From contig NZ_JYNX01000015.1 in NCBI RefSeq assembly GCF_001044255.1, forward strand, positions 1 to 62,338: a DNA stretch of 62,338 nucleotides, in the 5' to 3' direction. Every line of letters starts with the position of its first letter. The stretch's first letter is position 1. Made by a program: the position numbers and the translations under genes. Positions 21,173 through 30,053 of the stretch are shown in pieces. The notes beneath the pieces were generated by a model, which worked only from the letters and a program-made list of their open reading frames with translations, ran no database searches and was not told the origin of the DNA. The stretch is from Mycolicibacterium chubuense. Its GTDB lineage: Bacteria > Actinomycetota > Actinomycetes > Mycobacteriales > Mycobacteriaceae.

Positions 21173-22362
21173 GATCGCCGCCACAGCATCACGCGGTTGT
21201 TCCCCGAATCCGCGACCGCGAGCAGGTCACCATGCAGGCTCAACCCGTAGGGCCAGCACAGCGTGTCGCGGCCGACCAGCGCCCACCGGTTCTCGCCGTT
21301 CGACGCGAAGTCGGGTTGCGCCAGCACATGGTCGGCGGGCCGGCCACCGAGCGGCTCCTCCGGCAGCCCGTCCCACATCAGGATGCGGTTGTTGGCGGTA
21401 TCGGCGACCACCAGGAGCTCGCCGTCGTAATCCACCGCGTACGGGAATCGGAACCGGTCACCGGTGTGCGGGCCGTAGGGCCACTCCTGCGCGGTGACGA
21501 AGTCCGGCTGTCCCAGAACGGAATTCGCCGGCGTATCGACGACCGGGTGCGGCGACCAGCCCAGTACCCGGTGATCGCCCGCGTCGGCCACCAGCAGCAG
21601 GTCCGGCGTGCCGGTGATCGCGTGCGGCCACCGGAAACTCGACGGGCCCGCCGCCGCACCTCGATTCTCCTCGCGGCCACTCGGTGACGGTTGCCCGAGC
21701 ACGATGTCGGCGGCCTGTCCCGGCTCCGGCACACCGCCGCTGAATCCCAGCACCCGCCGATTGCCGGTATCGGCCACCCAGAACCGCCCACCGAGCACCG
21801 CGAAACCGAACGGCCAATAAAGCGTTCCCGCCGAGCACTCGCCGCCCGCATTCGGGTCCACCGAAGCGCTGTCGGGCTGACCGATCACCACATCCGGCGC
21901 GACGTCGTCGGACTGCGGCACCACGTTCCAGATCAGGATCCGATGATGCCAGGCGTCGGCGACGATCAGCCGCCCGTCGACGATCGCGACGCCGGTCGGC
22001 AGGTTCATGCCGCGCTCGGGTCCGCGACCGCCCGCCGCGCGGCCCTCGGTACCGCCGTCGGGCTGACCGAGCACCACGTCGGCCGGCTGCTCGTCGGCCT
22101 GCGGGACACCGTGCCAGATCAGGACCCGATGGTTGCCGGAGTCGGCGACCACGACGTGATCGTCGTCGACGAAAACCCCACGGGGCGAATACATCCACGA
22201 CATGCTCGGCATCGCCTGCGGCAGCGCGAGACCACCCGGGGCGGGTGCACCCAGCCAGGTCTGCGGTCGCCAACCGCCGCCGCGGTCATCAGCCAGTACC
22301 GCGGTCGGCATCTGCCCGGCGGGACGGCCCGCCACGGTGTGCCGCACCGTGTAGCGACTCAT
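21169..22362 (-). CDS. NHL-repeat beta-propeller protein
   Basis: A 397-residue protein made of about six NHL-type blades, each ending like [70 protein letters not shown] and [14 protein letters not shown]. That number gives a closed six-bladed propeller. There is no signal peptide, so it should be cytoplasmic. NHL proteins occur beside high-affinity actinobacterial hydrogenases, but their job is not established. Start and stop overlap the neighbours by four bases each. Confidence 0.85.
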   Translation of the reverse strand: MSRYTVRHTVAGRPAGQMPTAVLADDRGGGWRPQTWLGAPAPGGLALPQAMPSMSWMYSPRGVFVDDDHVVVADSGNHRVLIWHGVPQADEQPADVVLGQPDGGTEGRAAGGRGPERGMNLPTGVAIVDGRLIVADAWHHRILIWNVVPQSDDVAPDVVIGQPDSASVDPNAGGECSAGTLYWPFGFAVLGGRFWVADTGNRRVLGFSGGVPEPGQAADIVLGQPSPSGREENRGAAAGPSSFRWPHAITGTPDLLLVADAGDHRVLGWSPHPVVDTPANSVLGQPDFVTAQEWPYGPHTGDRFRFPYAVDYDGELLVVADTANNRILMWDGLPEEPLGGRPADHVLAQPDFASNGENRWALVGRDTLCWPYGLSLHGDLLAVADSGNNRVMLWRRS

Positions 22363-23210
22363 CGGCCGGTCCGAACCCAGACATCTCCGTTGTCGATCCG
22401 CAGCGGCAGTTGTTCGAGTTGCACGCCGGGCGCCGACAGGCACTCCCCCGACGTCGCGTCATAGCAGAAGCCGTGCCACGGGCAGGTCAGCGTTCCCGCG
22501 GACGCGTCGAGGATCGCCTCGTCGAGCGGTAGCGCCTCGTGCGCGCATTCGTTGCGGTACGCCGCCAGCCGCTGCCCGATGTTGATCACGATGACGCCGT
22601 CGGCGGGCACCGTGATCCCGTCGACCGGGACCGATTCCGCGCGGATCACCTTGACCCAGCCGTCGTCGGCCGGGCGCGGCGGCATCCGCAGCGCCTCGAC
22701 CGGGATCACCGCCGGTGACGGCTCGGCGGGCACCACCTCGACCGCGCGCAGCGACGGAACACCCTGCCGCAAAGCAGTTTCCACGAGCTCGCGCAGCGTC
22801 ACCGAGGACATCGAGCATCCGTTGCAGGCACCCTCGAGACGCACGAAGGCGACGCCGTCCTCGATGCGGACGAGCGCGACGTCGCCCCCGTGGCTGTGGA
22901 GCTGCGGACGCACCGCGGCCAGCGCGCGCTCGGCCAGCGTGACCGGGTCGGGCCGGATGATGCCGTGCAGCGTCAGCAGCATCCGCACCACTGGGTCGTC
23001 GACCAGGTCGAACAGCAACGGGCGTGCGCCGTCGTCGGCCCGCATCCGCGACACGATCGTCGTCAACCCGGCGCGGTGGATGGCCTCCAGCGCGGCTTTG
23101 AGTTCCTCGGCCGCAGCCCGCGCGGCGGGGTCCAGATCGGCCAGCGCCGCGACCGCGGCGTCGACCCGCCCGGCGAGCGTGTCGAGATCCGTGGTGTCGG
23201 TGAGCGTCAT
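22359..23210 (-). CDS. hucE: NifU-Rieske fusion iron-sulfur protein
   Basis: A 283-residue protein with two metal modules. Residues 90-160 form a NifU C-terminal-like domain with Cys129 and Cys132 in [11 protein letters not shown]. Residues 185-280 form a Rieske [2Fe-2S] domain with Cys222/His224 in [10 protein letters not shown] and Cys243/His246 in TCPWHGF. The helical N-terminus is unassigned. In M. smegmatis a similar protein (HucE) is needed for Huc function and is thought to pass electrons onwards or help cluster supply. That match comes from memory of the family. Four-base overlaps on both sides. Confidence 0.85.
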   Translation of the reverse strand: MTLTDTTDLDTLAGRVDAAVAALADLDPAARAAAEELKAALEAIHRAGLTTIVSRMRADDGARPLLFDLVDDPVVRMLLTLHGIIRPDPVTLAERALAAVRPQLHSHGGDVALVRIEDGVAFVRLEGACNGCSMSSVTLRELVETALRQGVPSLRAVEVVPAEPSPAVIPVEALRMPPRPADDGWVKVIRAESVPVDGITVPADGVIVINIGQRLAAYRNECAHEALPLDEAILDASAGTLTCPWHGFCYDATSGECLSAPGVQLEQLPLRIDNGDVWVRTGR

Positions 23211-24442
23211 CGCGCCCCCTCCCGGGAGATCTCGTCGAGCACACCGCGCACCGAGCGCACCGCATCGGTGTCCCCGAGTTCCTCGAACAGGAACCGCGCC
23301 TCGTAGAGTTTCGCCTTCGCCTGGTCGAACACGCCGAGGTGGGCGAGCACGTTGCCCTGGTTGGCCAGCACCCGGGCGCGCCCGCTCGGGTCGGTCTCGC
23401 GGTCGCGGGCTTCGAGAACGGCCTCGTAGATCTCGACCGCCTCCACCAGATTCTCCTCACGATGCCGAGAAGGGGTGTACACCAATGAGTTCGCGAGATT
23501 GAGCTGGACGCTCGCCCACCGCTGCGGATGCTCGTCGCGGGTGAACACGGTCAGCGCCTGACGCAGCGACTGTGCGGCTATGCCCAACCGCAACTGGCTG
23601 GAGGCTTCCACCATCGGCATCGTCAGGTAGGCCGTCGCCAGGTCGGCGTGACCGGACGCCCACAGCAGCGGCGCATCCTCGCGCCGGATCAGCTGCAGCG
23701 CCGAGTGATAGTGCGGGATCGCGGAAGGCATCAGCTCTGGCCGCTGCGCGGCCTGCTCGTGCAGCACACCCGCCGCGGCCAGGTGCAGTTCGGCACGGGC
23801 GACCTTGAGTCCGTCGGCGCCGCCCAGCAGCGTCAGCGCGCGCTCGAACCGGCCCACCGCGGACGGGTCGCCCGCGTCGCGGCACAGCCCCGCCGCCGCA
23901 CCCGCCAGCACGCCGGCCAAGGCGCGGCTCACCGGCGTCGCCGCCTGCGCGGCGGTATCGAGGATCGCCACGGCTTCGGTCGGTGCGTGCGCGTCGACGG
24001 CGGCCGACGCCGCGACCGCCAGAACGGTGGCTGCCAGTTCGCCGTCGAGGCCCTCGGCGTCGGGCACGGTGTCGCTGCGTCCGAGCACGAACAGCACCAC
24101 GTCGACGAGCACCCCGAGCTCGCCGAGACCGGCGCGCACGACGTCGGGCGAGACGCCATCCGGGTCGAGGACGAAGCGGTTGTAGCGCGACACCGGATCG
24201 TCACCGGTCAGCGCGGCCAGCGCGGCGTCGCGGTCACCGTCGTGGACGTACCGGTGGGCGGCCATGCGCTCGGGCCAGACATCGGGCAGGCATCCCGAGA
24301 CCAGGGCGACGCGCGCCGCGTCGGTGTCCTGTCCGGCGGGGATCAGCAGGTATCCCAGGGGAAGCCCGAACACGCCCAGCGGTTGCGGGCGCGCCACCAG
24401 CCCGGCGCCCGCCTCGGTCGGTTCGACGGCGATATCGGTCAC
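23207..24442 (-). CDS. TPR-like helical protein of the hydrogenase operon
   Basis: A 411-residue, strongly helical protein. Repeats of tetratricopeptide type are visible between about residues 215 and 400, for example [31 protein letters not shown] and [20 protein letters not shown]. The N-terminal 100 residues are not recognised. It likely acts as a protein-protein adaptor for hydrogenase assembly. The GTG start lies 16 bases after the 83-residue gene and the stop overlaps hucE. No membrane segments. Confidence 0.72.
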   Translation of the reverse strand: MTDIAVEPTEAGAGLVARPQPLGVFGLPLGYLLIPAGQDTDAARVALVSGCLPDVWPERMAAHRYVHDGDRDAALAALTGDDPVSRYNRFVLDPDGVSPDVVRAGLGELGVLVDVVLFVLGRSDTVPDAEGLDGELAATVLAVAASAAVDAHAPTEAVAILDTAAQAATPVSRALAGVLAGAAAGLCRDAGDPSAVGRFERALTLLGGADGLKVARAELHLAAAGVLHEQAAQRPELMPSAIPHYHSALQLIRREDAPLLWASGHADLATAYLTMPMVEASSQLRLGIAAQSLRQALTVFTRDEHPQRWASVQLNLANSLVYTPSRHREENLVEAVEIYEAVLEARDRETDPSGRARVLANQGNVLAHLGVFDQAKAKLYEARFLFEELGDTDAVRSVRGVLDEISREGAR

Positions 24443-24458
24443 GGCCCTCCCCTGCGTT

Positions 24459-24710
24459 TCACGACAGATCGCGCTCCGCGGCGCGCTTGATGAGGTCGGC
24501 GGCCAGGTCGGCGCGCCGGCGCGTGCGGTGGGTGTTGATCCGTTTGCGGACCACGCCGTCGTCGAACACCACGACGATCTCCACGGCCCACTGTCCGCGG
24601 TCGGGCACGACCACGGTGTCGACCGCGCGGGCCTCCGCGGCCGAGCTGTCGGGGCGTACCACGGTCCGCGGCCTGTCCAGGGGGTGTTCTTGATCAACCA
24701 TGGCGATCAC
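24459..24710 (-). CDS. Small unknown protein of the hydrogenase operon
   Basis: An 83-residue, charged, soluble protein. The centre is beta-like (DTVVVPDRGQWAVEIVVVFD) and the C-terminal helix is basic (TRRRADLAADLIKRAAERD). No family is recognised. The GTG at 24710 overlaps the protease stop by four bases and would couple translation; an ATG three codons later is the alternative. Its conserved place between protease and TPR genes suggests an assembly role. Confidence 0.6.
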   Translation of the reverse strand: MIAMVDQEHPLDRPRTVVRPDSSAAEARAVDTVVVPDRGQWAVEIVVVFDDGVVRKRINTHRTRRRADLAADLIKRAAERDLS

Positions 24711-25540
24711 GTGTCCCGCTCCTCGCGGGCCGGCACCTCGATGCGCATCGCGGATTGCTCATCGTCCCAGCATGCGCGATGAACGCCGCGCAGGGGAGTC
24801 TCCCTCAACAACTCGCTGACCAGGACGGACCTGTCCCCGGCGGGGGTGCGCTGCTTGAGCAGCAGGCCGCCGCTGCGCGGACCGCGCAGCGGGATCAGCC
24901 ACAGGGCGCCGTCGCGCAGCACGGCGGCCACCGCGTCGGACGGGAACCGGGCGGCGGCGGTCGCGGCGTCGAGCCGCAGATACCCGTCGACGGTGAACTC
25001 GACGGTCACCTCGCGGGGGGCCTCGGGCCGCAGCGGCCCGAGATAGTCGCGCTCGATCAGCGCGATGACCTGTTCCATCGCCGCGGACACCGGCTCGGAC
25101 AGGTCGGCGCCCATCTCGACGCCCGCGACCTCGATCAGGAACACCGTGATGTCGGTCGGGCAGTCCTCCCCCAGTGCCCAGCGGGCGAACGCGATCGCGT
25201 GGTCCCACCGGAACGAATGGGTGTGCAAGCCCTGCAGCGGCGGAAGCTCGGCGAGCTCTTCGCCGGGCACCCGGAACGTCGTGCCCGGCGCCGAACCGGT
25301 GGCAGCGGCGTCGACGATCACCACCTGCCGCGCGCCGCGCATCTGGAACGCGACGTCCATGCCGGCGGTACCACCGTCGACCAGCTTGGCGCCCTCGGGC
25401 ACACCGCGCTCCCACAGGTGACGGACCAGCACCGGGCCCACGCCGTCGTCGCCGCGCAGCAGGTTGCCGCAGCCGATCACCAGCACGTGACAACCCGGCG
25501 GCTGGAGGGGCGCCGCCGGGTTGTCCGCGCCTGCGTTCAC
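24707..25540 (-). CDS. Hydrogenase maturation protease with C-terminal extension
   Basis: A 277-residue protein. The first 165 residues are a HupD/HyaD-type endopeptidase: LVIGCGNLLRGDDGVGP (residues 20-36), VDAAATGSAPG and LHTHSFRWDH carry the acidic and His residues expected to sense nickel. Such proteases clip the large subunit C-terminus after NiFe insertion. HucL has a 19-residue tail after its last ligand, the probable substrate. The extra 100 residues (from about 175) form an unknown beta-rich domain. GTG start, 16 bases after hucL. Confidence 0.85.
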   Translation of the reverse strand: MNAGADNPAAPLQPPGCHVLVIGCGNLLRGDDGVGPVLVRHLWERGVPEGAKLVDGGTAGMDVAFQMRGARQVVIVDAAATGSAPGTTFRVPGEELAELPPLQGLHTHSFRWDHAIAFARWALGEDCPTDITVFLIEVAGVEMGADLSEPVSAAMEQVIALIERDYLGPLRPEAPREVTVEFTVDGYLRLDAATAAARFPSDAVAAVLRDGALWLIPLRGPRSGGLLLKQRTPAGDRSVLVSELLRETPLRGVHRACWDDEQSAMRIEVPAREERDT

Positions 25541-25556
25541 CTCTGCAGAGGGCAGC

Positions 25557-27167
25557 TCACACCATCCCGTTGATGACGAACTTGTTCAGTTCCCGGCCGG
25601 TCTTGCCGTCGTAGGCGTGCACCGTGCACACCAGGCACGAGTCGAAGCTGCGGGCGACGTGGCCGAGCTCCACAGGGTCTTCGGCGTCGACGATCGGGGA
25701 CCCGACGAGCGCCCGTTCGATCGGGCCGAGGACCTCCGAGCCGTCGCGCGGACCGATGTTCCACGCCGTCGGGGTCACCACCTGATAGTTCTTGATCTTG
25801 TTGTCCTCGAGGACGATCCAGTCCGACAGCGAACCGCGGGCCGCCTCGGTGGACCCGAAGCCCTTGCCCTCGGCGTACTCGGTCGGCTTGGTGTAGAAGC
25901 TCTCCTTGAGCTCCAGCGCATCGAGCCACTGCCGGGCCCACTTGTAGTACTTCGGCGCCTCGTGCATCCGCGCGAGCTGGCGCACCATCACCGACGGACC
26001 GATGGTGTTGAAGATGTCGCCGAACAGCGGGTCGTCGTCCTGGTGCGCCGCCGCGTTGGGACCGGCCGCGGCCATCCGGCGGGCCAGCGGGCCCGCCTCG
26101 AGCGGGATGTTGCCCAGGTCGCCGACGGCGTAGCGCGGCGACTTGGCCCAGCTGTACTTGCCCTGCTTGCGCCCCTGCTCCGGGTCGAGCGGGATGGTCT
26201 CGCCGTCGAACGGATGTAGCGGGCGGTCGCCCTGATAGAAGGAGTGGGTGACGTCCTCGCGGACGTTGGCCTGGTCGAACTCGTAGTACTGCCCGCCGGC
26301 GAACACCCCGGAGCGCCCGATCAGCGCCGCGTTGCGGCCGTCGATGGTGGGGTTCTCGTAGAGCGACGGCTCGAAATACGTTCCGGTGGCGAGGTAATTG
26401 CCGACGCCCTGGCCGTACTTGTCGAGTCCGACGTCGAGGCAGTAGCGGATGAAGAAGCCGCAGTCGCTGTTGTACTGCGCCTCGTTCTCGTCGACCCAGG
26501 CGAGCACGTCGTTCCAGGTCTTGTTCTCCAGCCAGCGGTCCACCGAGCAGCCCAGCCACTGACCTTCCAGCCACGCGTCGTTCCAGTGCTCGAGAATCGC
26601 GATCGAGCGAGTCACGTCCGACAGCGTCGGCGCGCACATCACCCCGCCGGGCACCATGAAACTCGAATGCGGCCACTGCCCGCCGTAGATCGCGTACACC
26701 TCGACGGGCTTGGCGCTCAACACCACACCGGGCTGGTAGCTGGTGCCGACATAGGGCGCGAACCGGCGCACCGCCTCCTCGTACAGCGAGGACTTCGCGT
26801 AGTTCTTGTTCGTCAGGTCGATCGCGAACAGCGCATAGAAGTAGCGCGGAATCGACTGCAGCGTCTCGCAGGCCTGACAGATGTTGCGGATCAGCGTGGC
26901 GTTGTGCGGCATGTGGGTTCGCCACGCCGTGTCGAGCGCGTAGGCCGACTTGTACAGGTGGCTGCCTCCGCAGATGCCGCAGATGCGCGGGCACACCACC
27001 AGCCCGGACTGAGGATCCTTGCCGCGCAGGATGATCTCGAAGCCGCGGAACATCGCGGCCTCGGTCCAGGCCGAGGTGACGACCCCGTCCTCGATCGTGA
27101 CGCGCACATCGAGGTCGCCCTCGACGCGGCCCAGCGGGCTGACGAACAGATCCAATTGTGACGTCAT
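25557..27167 (-). CDS. hucL: [NiFe] hydrogenase large subunit (Huc/group 2a type)
   Basis: A 536-residue catalytic subunit oxidising H2. The N-terminal nickel ligand motif is RICGICGGSH with Cys63 and Cys66. The C-terminal motif is DSCLVCTVH with Cys511 and Cys514. A Ser replaces the usual Pro of DPCxxC. The last 19 residues after His517 would be removed by the maturation protease encoded next. The sequence agrees with what I remember of M. smegmatis HucL (high-affinity atmospheric H2 uptake); the oxygen-tolerant behaviour is inferred from that. AAGGA ribosome site before the ATG, 32 bases after hucS. Confidence 0.95.
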   Translation of the reverse strand: MTSQLDLFVSPLGRVEGDLDVRVTIEDGVVTSAWTEAAMFRGFEIILRGKDPQSGLVVCPRICGICGGSHLYKSAYALDTAWRTHMPHNATLIRNICQACETLQSIPRYFYALFAIDLTNKNYAKSSLYEEAVRRFAPYVGTSYQPGVVLSAKPVEVYAIYGGQWPHSSFMVPGGVMCAPTLSDVTRSIAILEHWNDAWLEGQWLGCSVDRWLENKTWNDVLAWVDENEAQYNSDCGFFIRYCLDVGLDKYGQGVGNYLATGTYFEPSLYENPTIDGRNAALIGRSGVFAGGQYYEFDQANVREDVTHSFYQGDRPLHPFDGETIPLDPEQGRKQGKYSWAKSPRYAVGDLGNIPLEAGPLARRMAAAGPNAAAHQDDDPLFGDIFNTIGPSVMVRQLARMHEAPKYYKWARQWLDALELKESFYTKPTEYAEGKGFGSTEAARGSLSDWIVLEDNKIKNYQVVTPTAWNIGPRDGSEVLGPIERALVGSPIVDAEDPVELGHVARSFDSCLVCTVHAYDGKTGRELNKFVINGMV

Positions 27168-27199
27168 GAAGGGTCCTTCCCAATCATCGAGATGTGGTC

Positions 27200-28165
27200 T
27201 CAGACCACGAACATGTCTTCTTTGGACCACTGCGGCGCCGCGATACGCGCGGCCGCCGCCAGCCCCATGTAGGTGAGGTGGTCGGTTCCCTCGGGCACTT
27301 CCTTGGGGATCATGCCGCTGACCTTCTGGGTCTTGAACAGCGTTCCCGGAGCGAGGTCGAAGTGCGGGAACTCGGGCTCGGTGCAGCCGAGGCAGGGCAT
27401 ACCGGCCCGCGTCTTCGACGACTGCCGGTTCCACAGGATGCGGTTGCACGGCGAATGCGTCATCGGCCCGCGACAGCCGAATTCGTAGAAGAGGCAGCCA
27501 GTTCGGGTGCCCTCGCCGAACGACAGCGTCGACTGCTTGTACTCGAAGAACTGCACGCGGGTGCAGCCGGTCTGGGTGAAGGTCTTGAAGAACGTCTCGG
27601 GACGATGCAGATCGTCGAGGGTGATGTCGCCGGCGCGGCCGGTGGCCAGCGCGACCAGGATCTGGGTGATCCAGTCCGGATGGGCCGGGCAGCCGGGCAC
27701 GTTGATGACGGGCAGGCCCATCTTCGACCGGAAGTCGGGCCCGAGGAATCCGCCCTTCTCGCGCTTGTGGAACTGCAGCCCCGTCGAGCCGGACGGGTTG
27801 GGTTCCATCGCCGGAATGCCGCCCCAGCAGGCACAGTCACCGATGGCGACGACGATCTGGGCGGCACCGGCCAGATCGGTGACCCAGTCCTTCATCGGAC
27901 GGTCGGCGAACATGTCGGCGCGTCCGCCGTAGGCCTCCATCACGGTGCCCTCGAACACGAAGATGTCCAGTGGCCGTTCGCCTCTGGCGCAGTCGTAGAA
28001 GACCTTCTGGGCGTTCTGGCCGAGTTCGAGCCCCAGCGACGGATGCCACAGCAGATCCAGCCCGAAGTCGACGATCAGGTCGACGACGTTCGGTTCCTCC
28101 GCGTTGAGGAACGACATGGTGTTGCCGCTACAGGCACCACCCTGGAACCACAGCACCGATGCCAT
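27200..28165 (-). CDS. hucS: [NiFe] hydrogenase small subunit (Huc/group 2a type)
   Basis: A 321-residue iron-sulfur subunit that relays electrons from the NiFe site. There is no twin-arginine signal or membrane tail, so it stays in the cytoplasm. The N-terminal motif is CSGN (Cys12...Asn15) where standard small subunits have CxGC, so one proximal-cluster cysteine is missing. Further cysteines occur in GDCACWGG, VPGCPAHPDW, RTGCLFYEFGC, SPCNRI and MPCLGC. This fits the unusual clusters reported for Huc. Ribosome site GGAGAGGAG. Confidence 0.95.
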   Translation of the reverse strand: MASVLWFQGGACSGNTMSFLNAEEPNVVDLIVDFGLDLLWHPSLGLELGQNAQKVFYDCARGERPLDIFVFEGTVMEAYGGRADMFADRPMKDWVTDLAGAAQIVVAIGDCACWGGIPAMEPNPSGSTGLQFHKREKGGFLGPDFRSKMGLPVINVPGCPAHPDWITQILVALATGRAGDITLDDLHRPETFFKTFTQTGCTRVQFFEYKQSTLSFGEGTRTGCLFYEFGCRGPMTHSPCNRILWNRQSSKTRAGMPCLGCTEPEFPHFDLAPGTLFKTQKVSGMIPKEVPEGTDHLTYMGLAAAARIAAPQWSKEDMFVV

Positions 28166-28239
28166 GAGGACTCCTCTCCATCACCGGAGGCGTCGGCGAC
28201 GCGGACCTCCGGAGCGAATTCTGTTGTGCGTGAGTGTTG

Positions 28240-28767
28240 TCAGACTCGTCGTCCGAAGACGCGAGCCACCTCGAGCAGGTACGCCACACCACGTGCCACA
28301 TCGGGGTCTTTGGCCGCGCCGCGCAACGTCTTCCACAGGCCGCGCACCCCGCGGGGCGCCGGCGGGACGGACGTGCGCGCCGACACCATGGCGTCGCCCA
28401 GCGCGGCGATCACCTCGGCGCCCTGCGGGTCGGTCAGCGGCGAGTTCAGCAGCGTGGTGATGGCCGGCGCCGCGTGCACCAGCCCGCCCGACAACTGCGC
28501 CAGGCTCGACGACAACTGGCCCAGCTCAACGGATTGCCCCTTGAGCTCGCCCAGCGCCGACGTCAGGTTCGCGGTGATGTCGTCGCCGCGGCGCACGAAA
28601 CCGTCCAGGCCGGTGACGAGCACCGCGAGGAGATCGGCATGCTCGAGCAACGTGTTGAGGGCGTCGGCGACGCGGGGGTCGTCGAGTCGTTCCCGCAGGG
28701 TGGCCGAAGGCCCGGCGAGAGGGGCCGGTTCCAGGACGGGAGCGCTCGCTTCACCGTTGGTGCCCAT
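28240..28767 (-). CDS. DUF1641 protein, probable HucM-like scaffold
   Basis: A 175-residue protein starting the operon. After a short disordered head, residues 22-100 are helical with heptad-like spacing (LLAVLVTGLDGFVRRGDD, then LGELKGQSVELGQLSSSL). A DUF1641-like segment follows (RGVRGLWKTLRGAAKDPDVA near residue 150). In M. smegmatis the gene just upstream of hucS encodes HucM, the scaffold that holds the Huc oligomer and links it to the membrane. By position and helical character this is its likely counterpart. Ribosome site AGGGAGG six bases from the ATG. Confidence 0.7.
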   Translation of the reverse strand: MGTNGEASAPVLEPAPLAGPSATLRERLDDPRVADALNTLLEHADLLAVLVTGLDGFVRRGDDITANLTSALGELKGQSVELGQLSSSLAQLSGGLVHAAPAITTLLNSPLTDPQGAEVIAALGDAMVSARTSVPPAPRGVRGLWKTLRGAAKDPDVARGVAYLLEVARVFGRRV

Positions 28768-28811
28768 GCTCGACCTCCCTGGCGGACTCCCCTGATCGGG
28801 GGAACAGCCCC

Positions 28812-28817
28812 AACGTA
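28812..28817 (-). promoter_or_regulatory. Candidate -10 box of the huc operon
   Basis: TACGTT on the minus strand, 44 bases before the first huc ATG. No -35 consensus is visible; instead the tandem AraC-type boxes begin 20 bases upstream, as expected for an activator-dependent promoter. Confidence 0.5.
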
Positions 28818-28837
28818 CCCAGCGGTGCTCGCCCTGC

Positions 28838-28873
28838 CTATCGCTTTCGCGCAACTCCTATCAGGATTGCGCA
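28838..28873. promoter_or_regulatory. Tandem AraC-type operator between huc and araC
   Basis: Two direct copies of CTATC-N6-GCGCA at 28838-28853 and 28858-28873, exactly 20 bases apart (two helical turns). Paired half-boxes at this period are the classic layout of AraC-family operators. They lie between the two divergent -10 elements, covering the -35 zone on either side. Confidence 0.65.
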
Positions 28874-28881
28874 CAGATGGT

Positions 28882-28887
28882 TACGCT
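28882..28887 (+). promoter_or_regulatory. Candidate -10 box of the araC gene
   Basis: TACGCT, nine bases after the tandem boxes, giving a leader of about 95 bases before the ATG at 28989. Confidence 0.4.
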
Positions 28888-28988
28888 GAAGCGAGACCGA
28901 TGTTTAGGAGTCTTGCCTTGCGGACGCGAATTACCATAGCCGACTGCGAAGTTAGCCTTTCCTTCCTCAATCCTCCGCACCAGTTCTG

Positions 28989-30050
28989 ATGTCGCGTCTG
29001 ACCCGTCTCGGCTTCATCGACATCCGCCGCACCAGCGACCCGGTGCGTCGCAAGGTGCGATCGCGCGGCGTCCCGCCCGCACTGACCGACCACGAGATCT
29101 TCTACACCGAGGACATCGCCAAGGCGACACGGCTGATGGGTCGCGCGCTGTCCCCGCTGGCCCTCACCGTGGATCCCGCCGAGGCCGATCGGTTCGCGGC
29201 CACGATGCACGGCGTGCGGCTGCGCAACGTCAGCATGCTCTACGTCGACCTGCACGTCCCCGCGACGATCGACATCCCCGAATCCGGCCGCTACTACGCG
29301 GTGCACATGCCGATGAACGGGGTCGCCACCGTCGTCCACCCGTCTTCGACATTCCAGGCCAACACCATGCGGTCACTGGTCTCGAGCCCTGGAGTGCCGC
29401 TGCGTCTGGAGCTCGGCGTCGACACCCCGCAGCTGCTGATCCGGATCGAGGCGCAGGCGATGTCCGCCCACGTGACCCGGCTCATCGGACGAAACCTGGT
29501 GCGCCCCTTGGTGTTCGAGCCCGAGTTCGATCTGGCGACCGAGGCGGCGATGCGCTGGCACGCCGCGGTGCAACTGGTGCACACGGAGGTCTACCACGCC
29601 GGTTCGCTGATCCAGAAGGGGCGGGCCATCGGCCCGGTCGAGGAACTGGTGATGAGCAGCCTGCTCTATCTGCAGCCGTCGAACTACCACGCCGACATCA
29701 CCCAGCCGTCGTCGCCCGATCCGCGCCGCACGGTCATCCAGCAGGCCATGGACTTCATCGACGACCACCTCGCCGAGCGGATCACGATGGAGTCGCTGGC
29801 CAACGCGGTGCACATGAGTGTGCGGTCGATCCAGCAGGGTTTCCGCTCGGAGCTGGGCATGTCGCCGATGGCGTTCGTGCGCGAGCGCCGCCTCGAGCGG
29901 GTGCACGAGGAACTCACCGATGCGATCCCGTCCGACGGGGTGACGGTGACAGCCGTGGCGGAACGTTGGGGCTTCCACCACCTCGGCAGCTTCTCCGTCG
30001 AATACCGTAAACGCTGGGGTGAGGCGCCGTCGGAGACGCTGCGCCGCTGA
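28989..30050 (+). CDS. AraC-family regulator, probable hydrogenase activator
   Basis: A 353-residue regulator. Residues 40-200 are a beta-rich sensing domain of the AraC_binding_2 kind (YYAVHMPMNGVATVVH). The C-terminal 100 residues hold two helix-turn-helix motifs: ITMESLANAVHMSVRSIQQG followed by FRSELGMSPMAFVRERRLERV, then VTAVAERWGFHHLGSFSVEY. It is divergent from the huc operon and adjacent to hyp genes. The tandem 20-bp boxes between it and huc, and a like box before hypF, make it the prime candidate regulator of both. The signal is unknown. Its stop is 3 bases from the convergent hypE stop. Confidence 0.88.
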   Translation: MSRLTRLGFIDIRRTSDPVRRKVRSRGVPPALTDHEIFYTEDIAKATRLMGRALSPLALTVDPAEADRFAATMHGVRLRNVSMLYVDLHVPATIDIPESGRYYAVHMPMNGVATVVHPSSTFQANTMRSLVSSPGVPLRLELGVDTPQLLIRIEAQAMSAHVTRLIGRNLVRPLVFEPEFDLATEAAMRWHAAVQLVHTEVYHAGSLIQKGRAIGPVEELVMSSLLYLQPSNYHADITQPSSPDPRRTVIQQAMDFIDDHLAERITMESLANAVHMSVRSIQQGFRSELGMSPMAFVRERRLERVHEELTDAIPSDGVTVTAVAERWGFHHLGSFSVEYRKRWGEAPSETLRR

Positions 30051-30053
30051 GCG

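Noticed and set aside
28849-28872. GCGCAA...TTGCGC inverted repeat as the huc operator
   Set aside because: It is produced by the overlap of the two direct CTATC-N6-GCGCA units; the direct repeat with 20-base period explains more bases and fits an AraC protein better.
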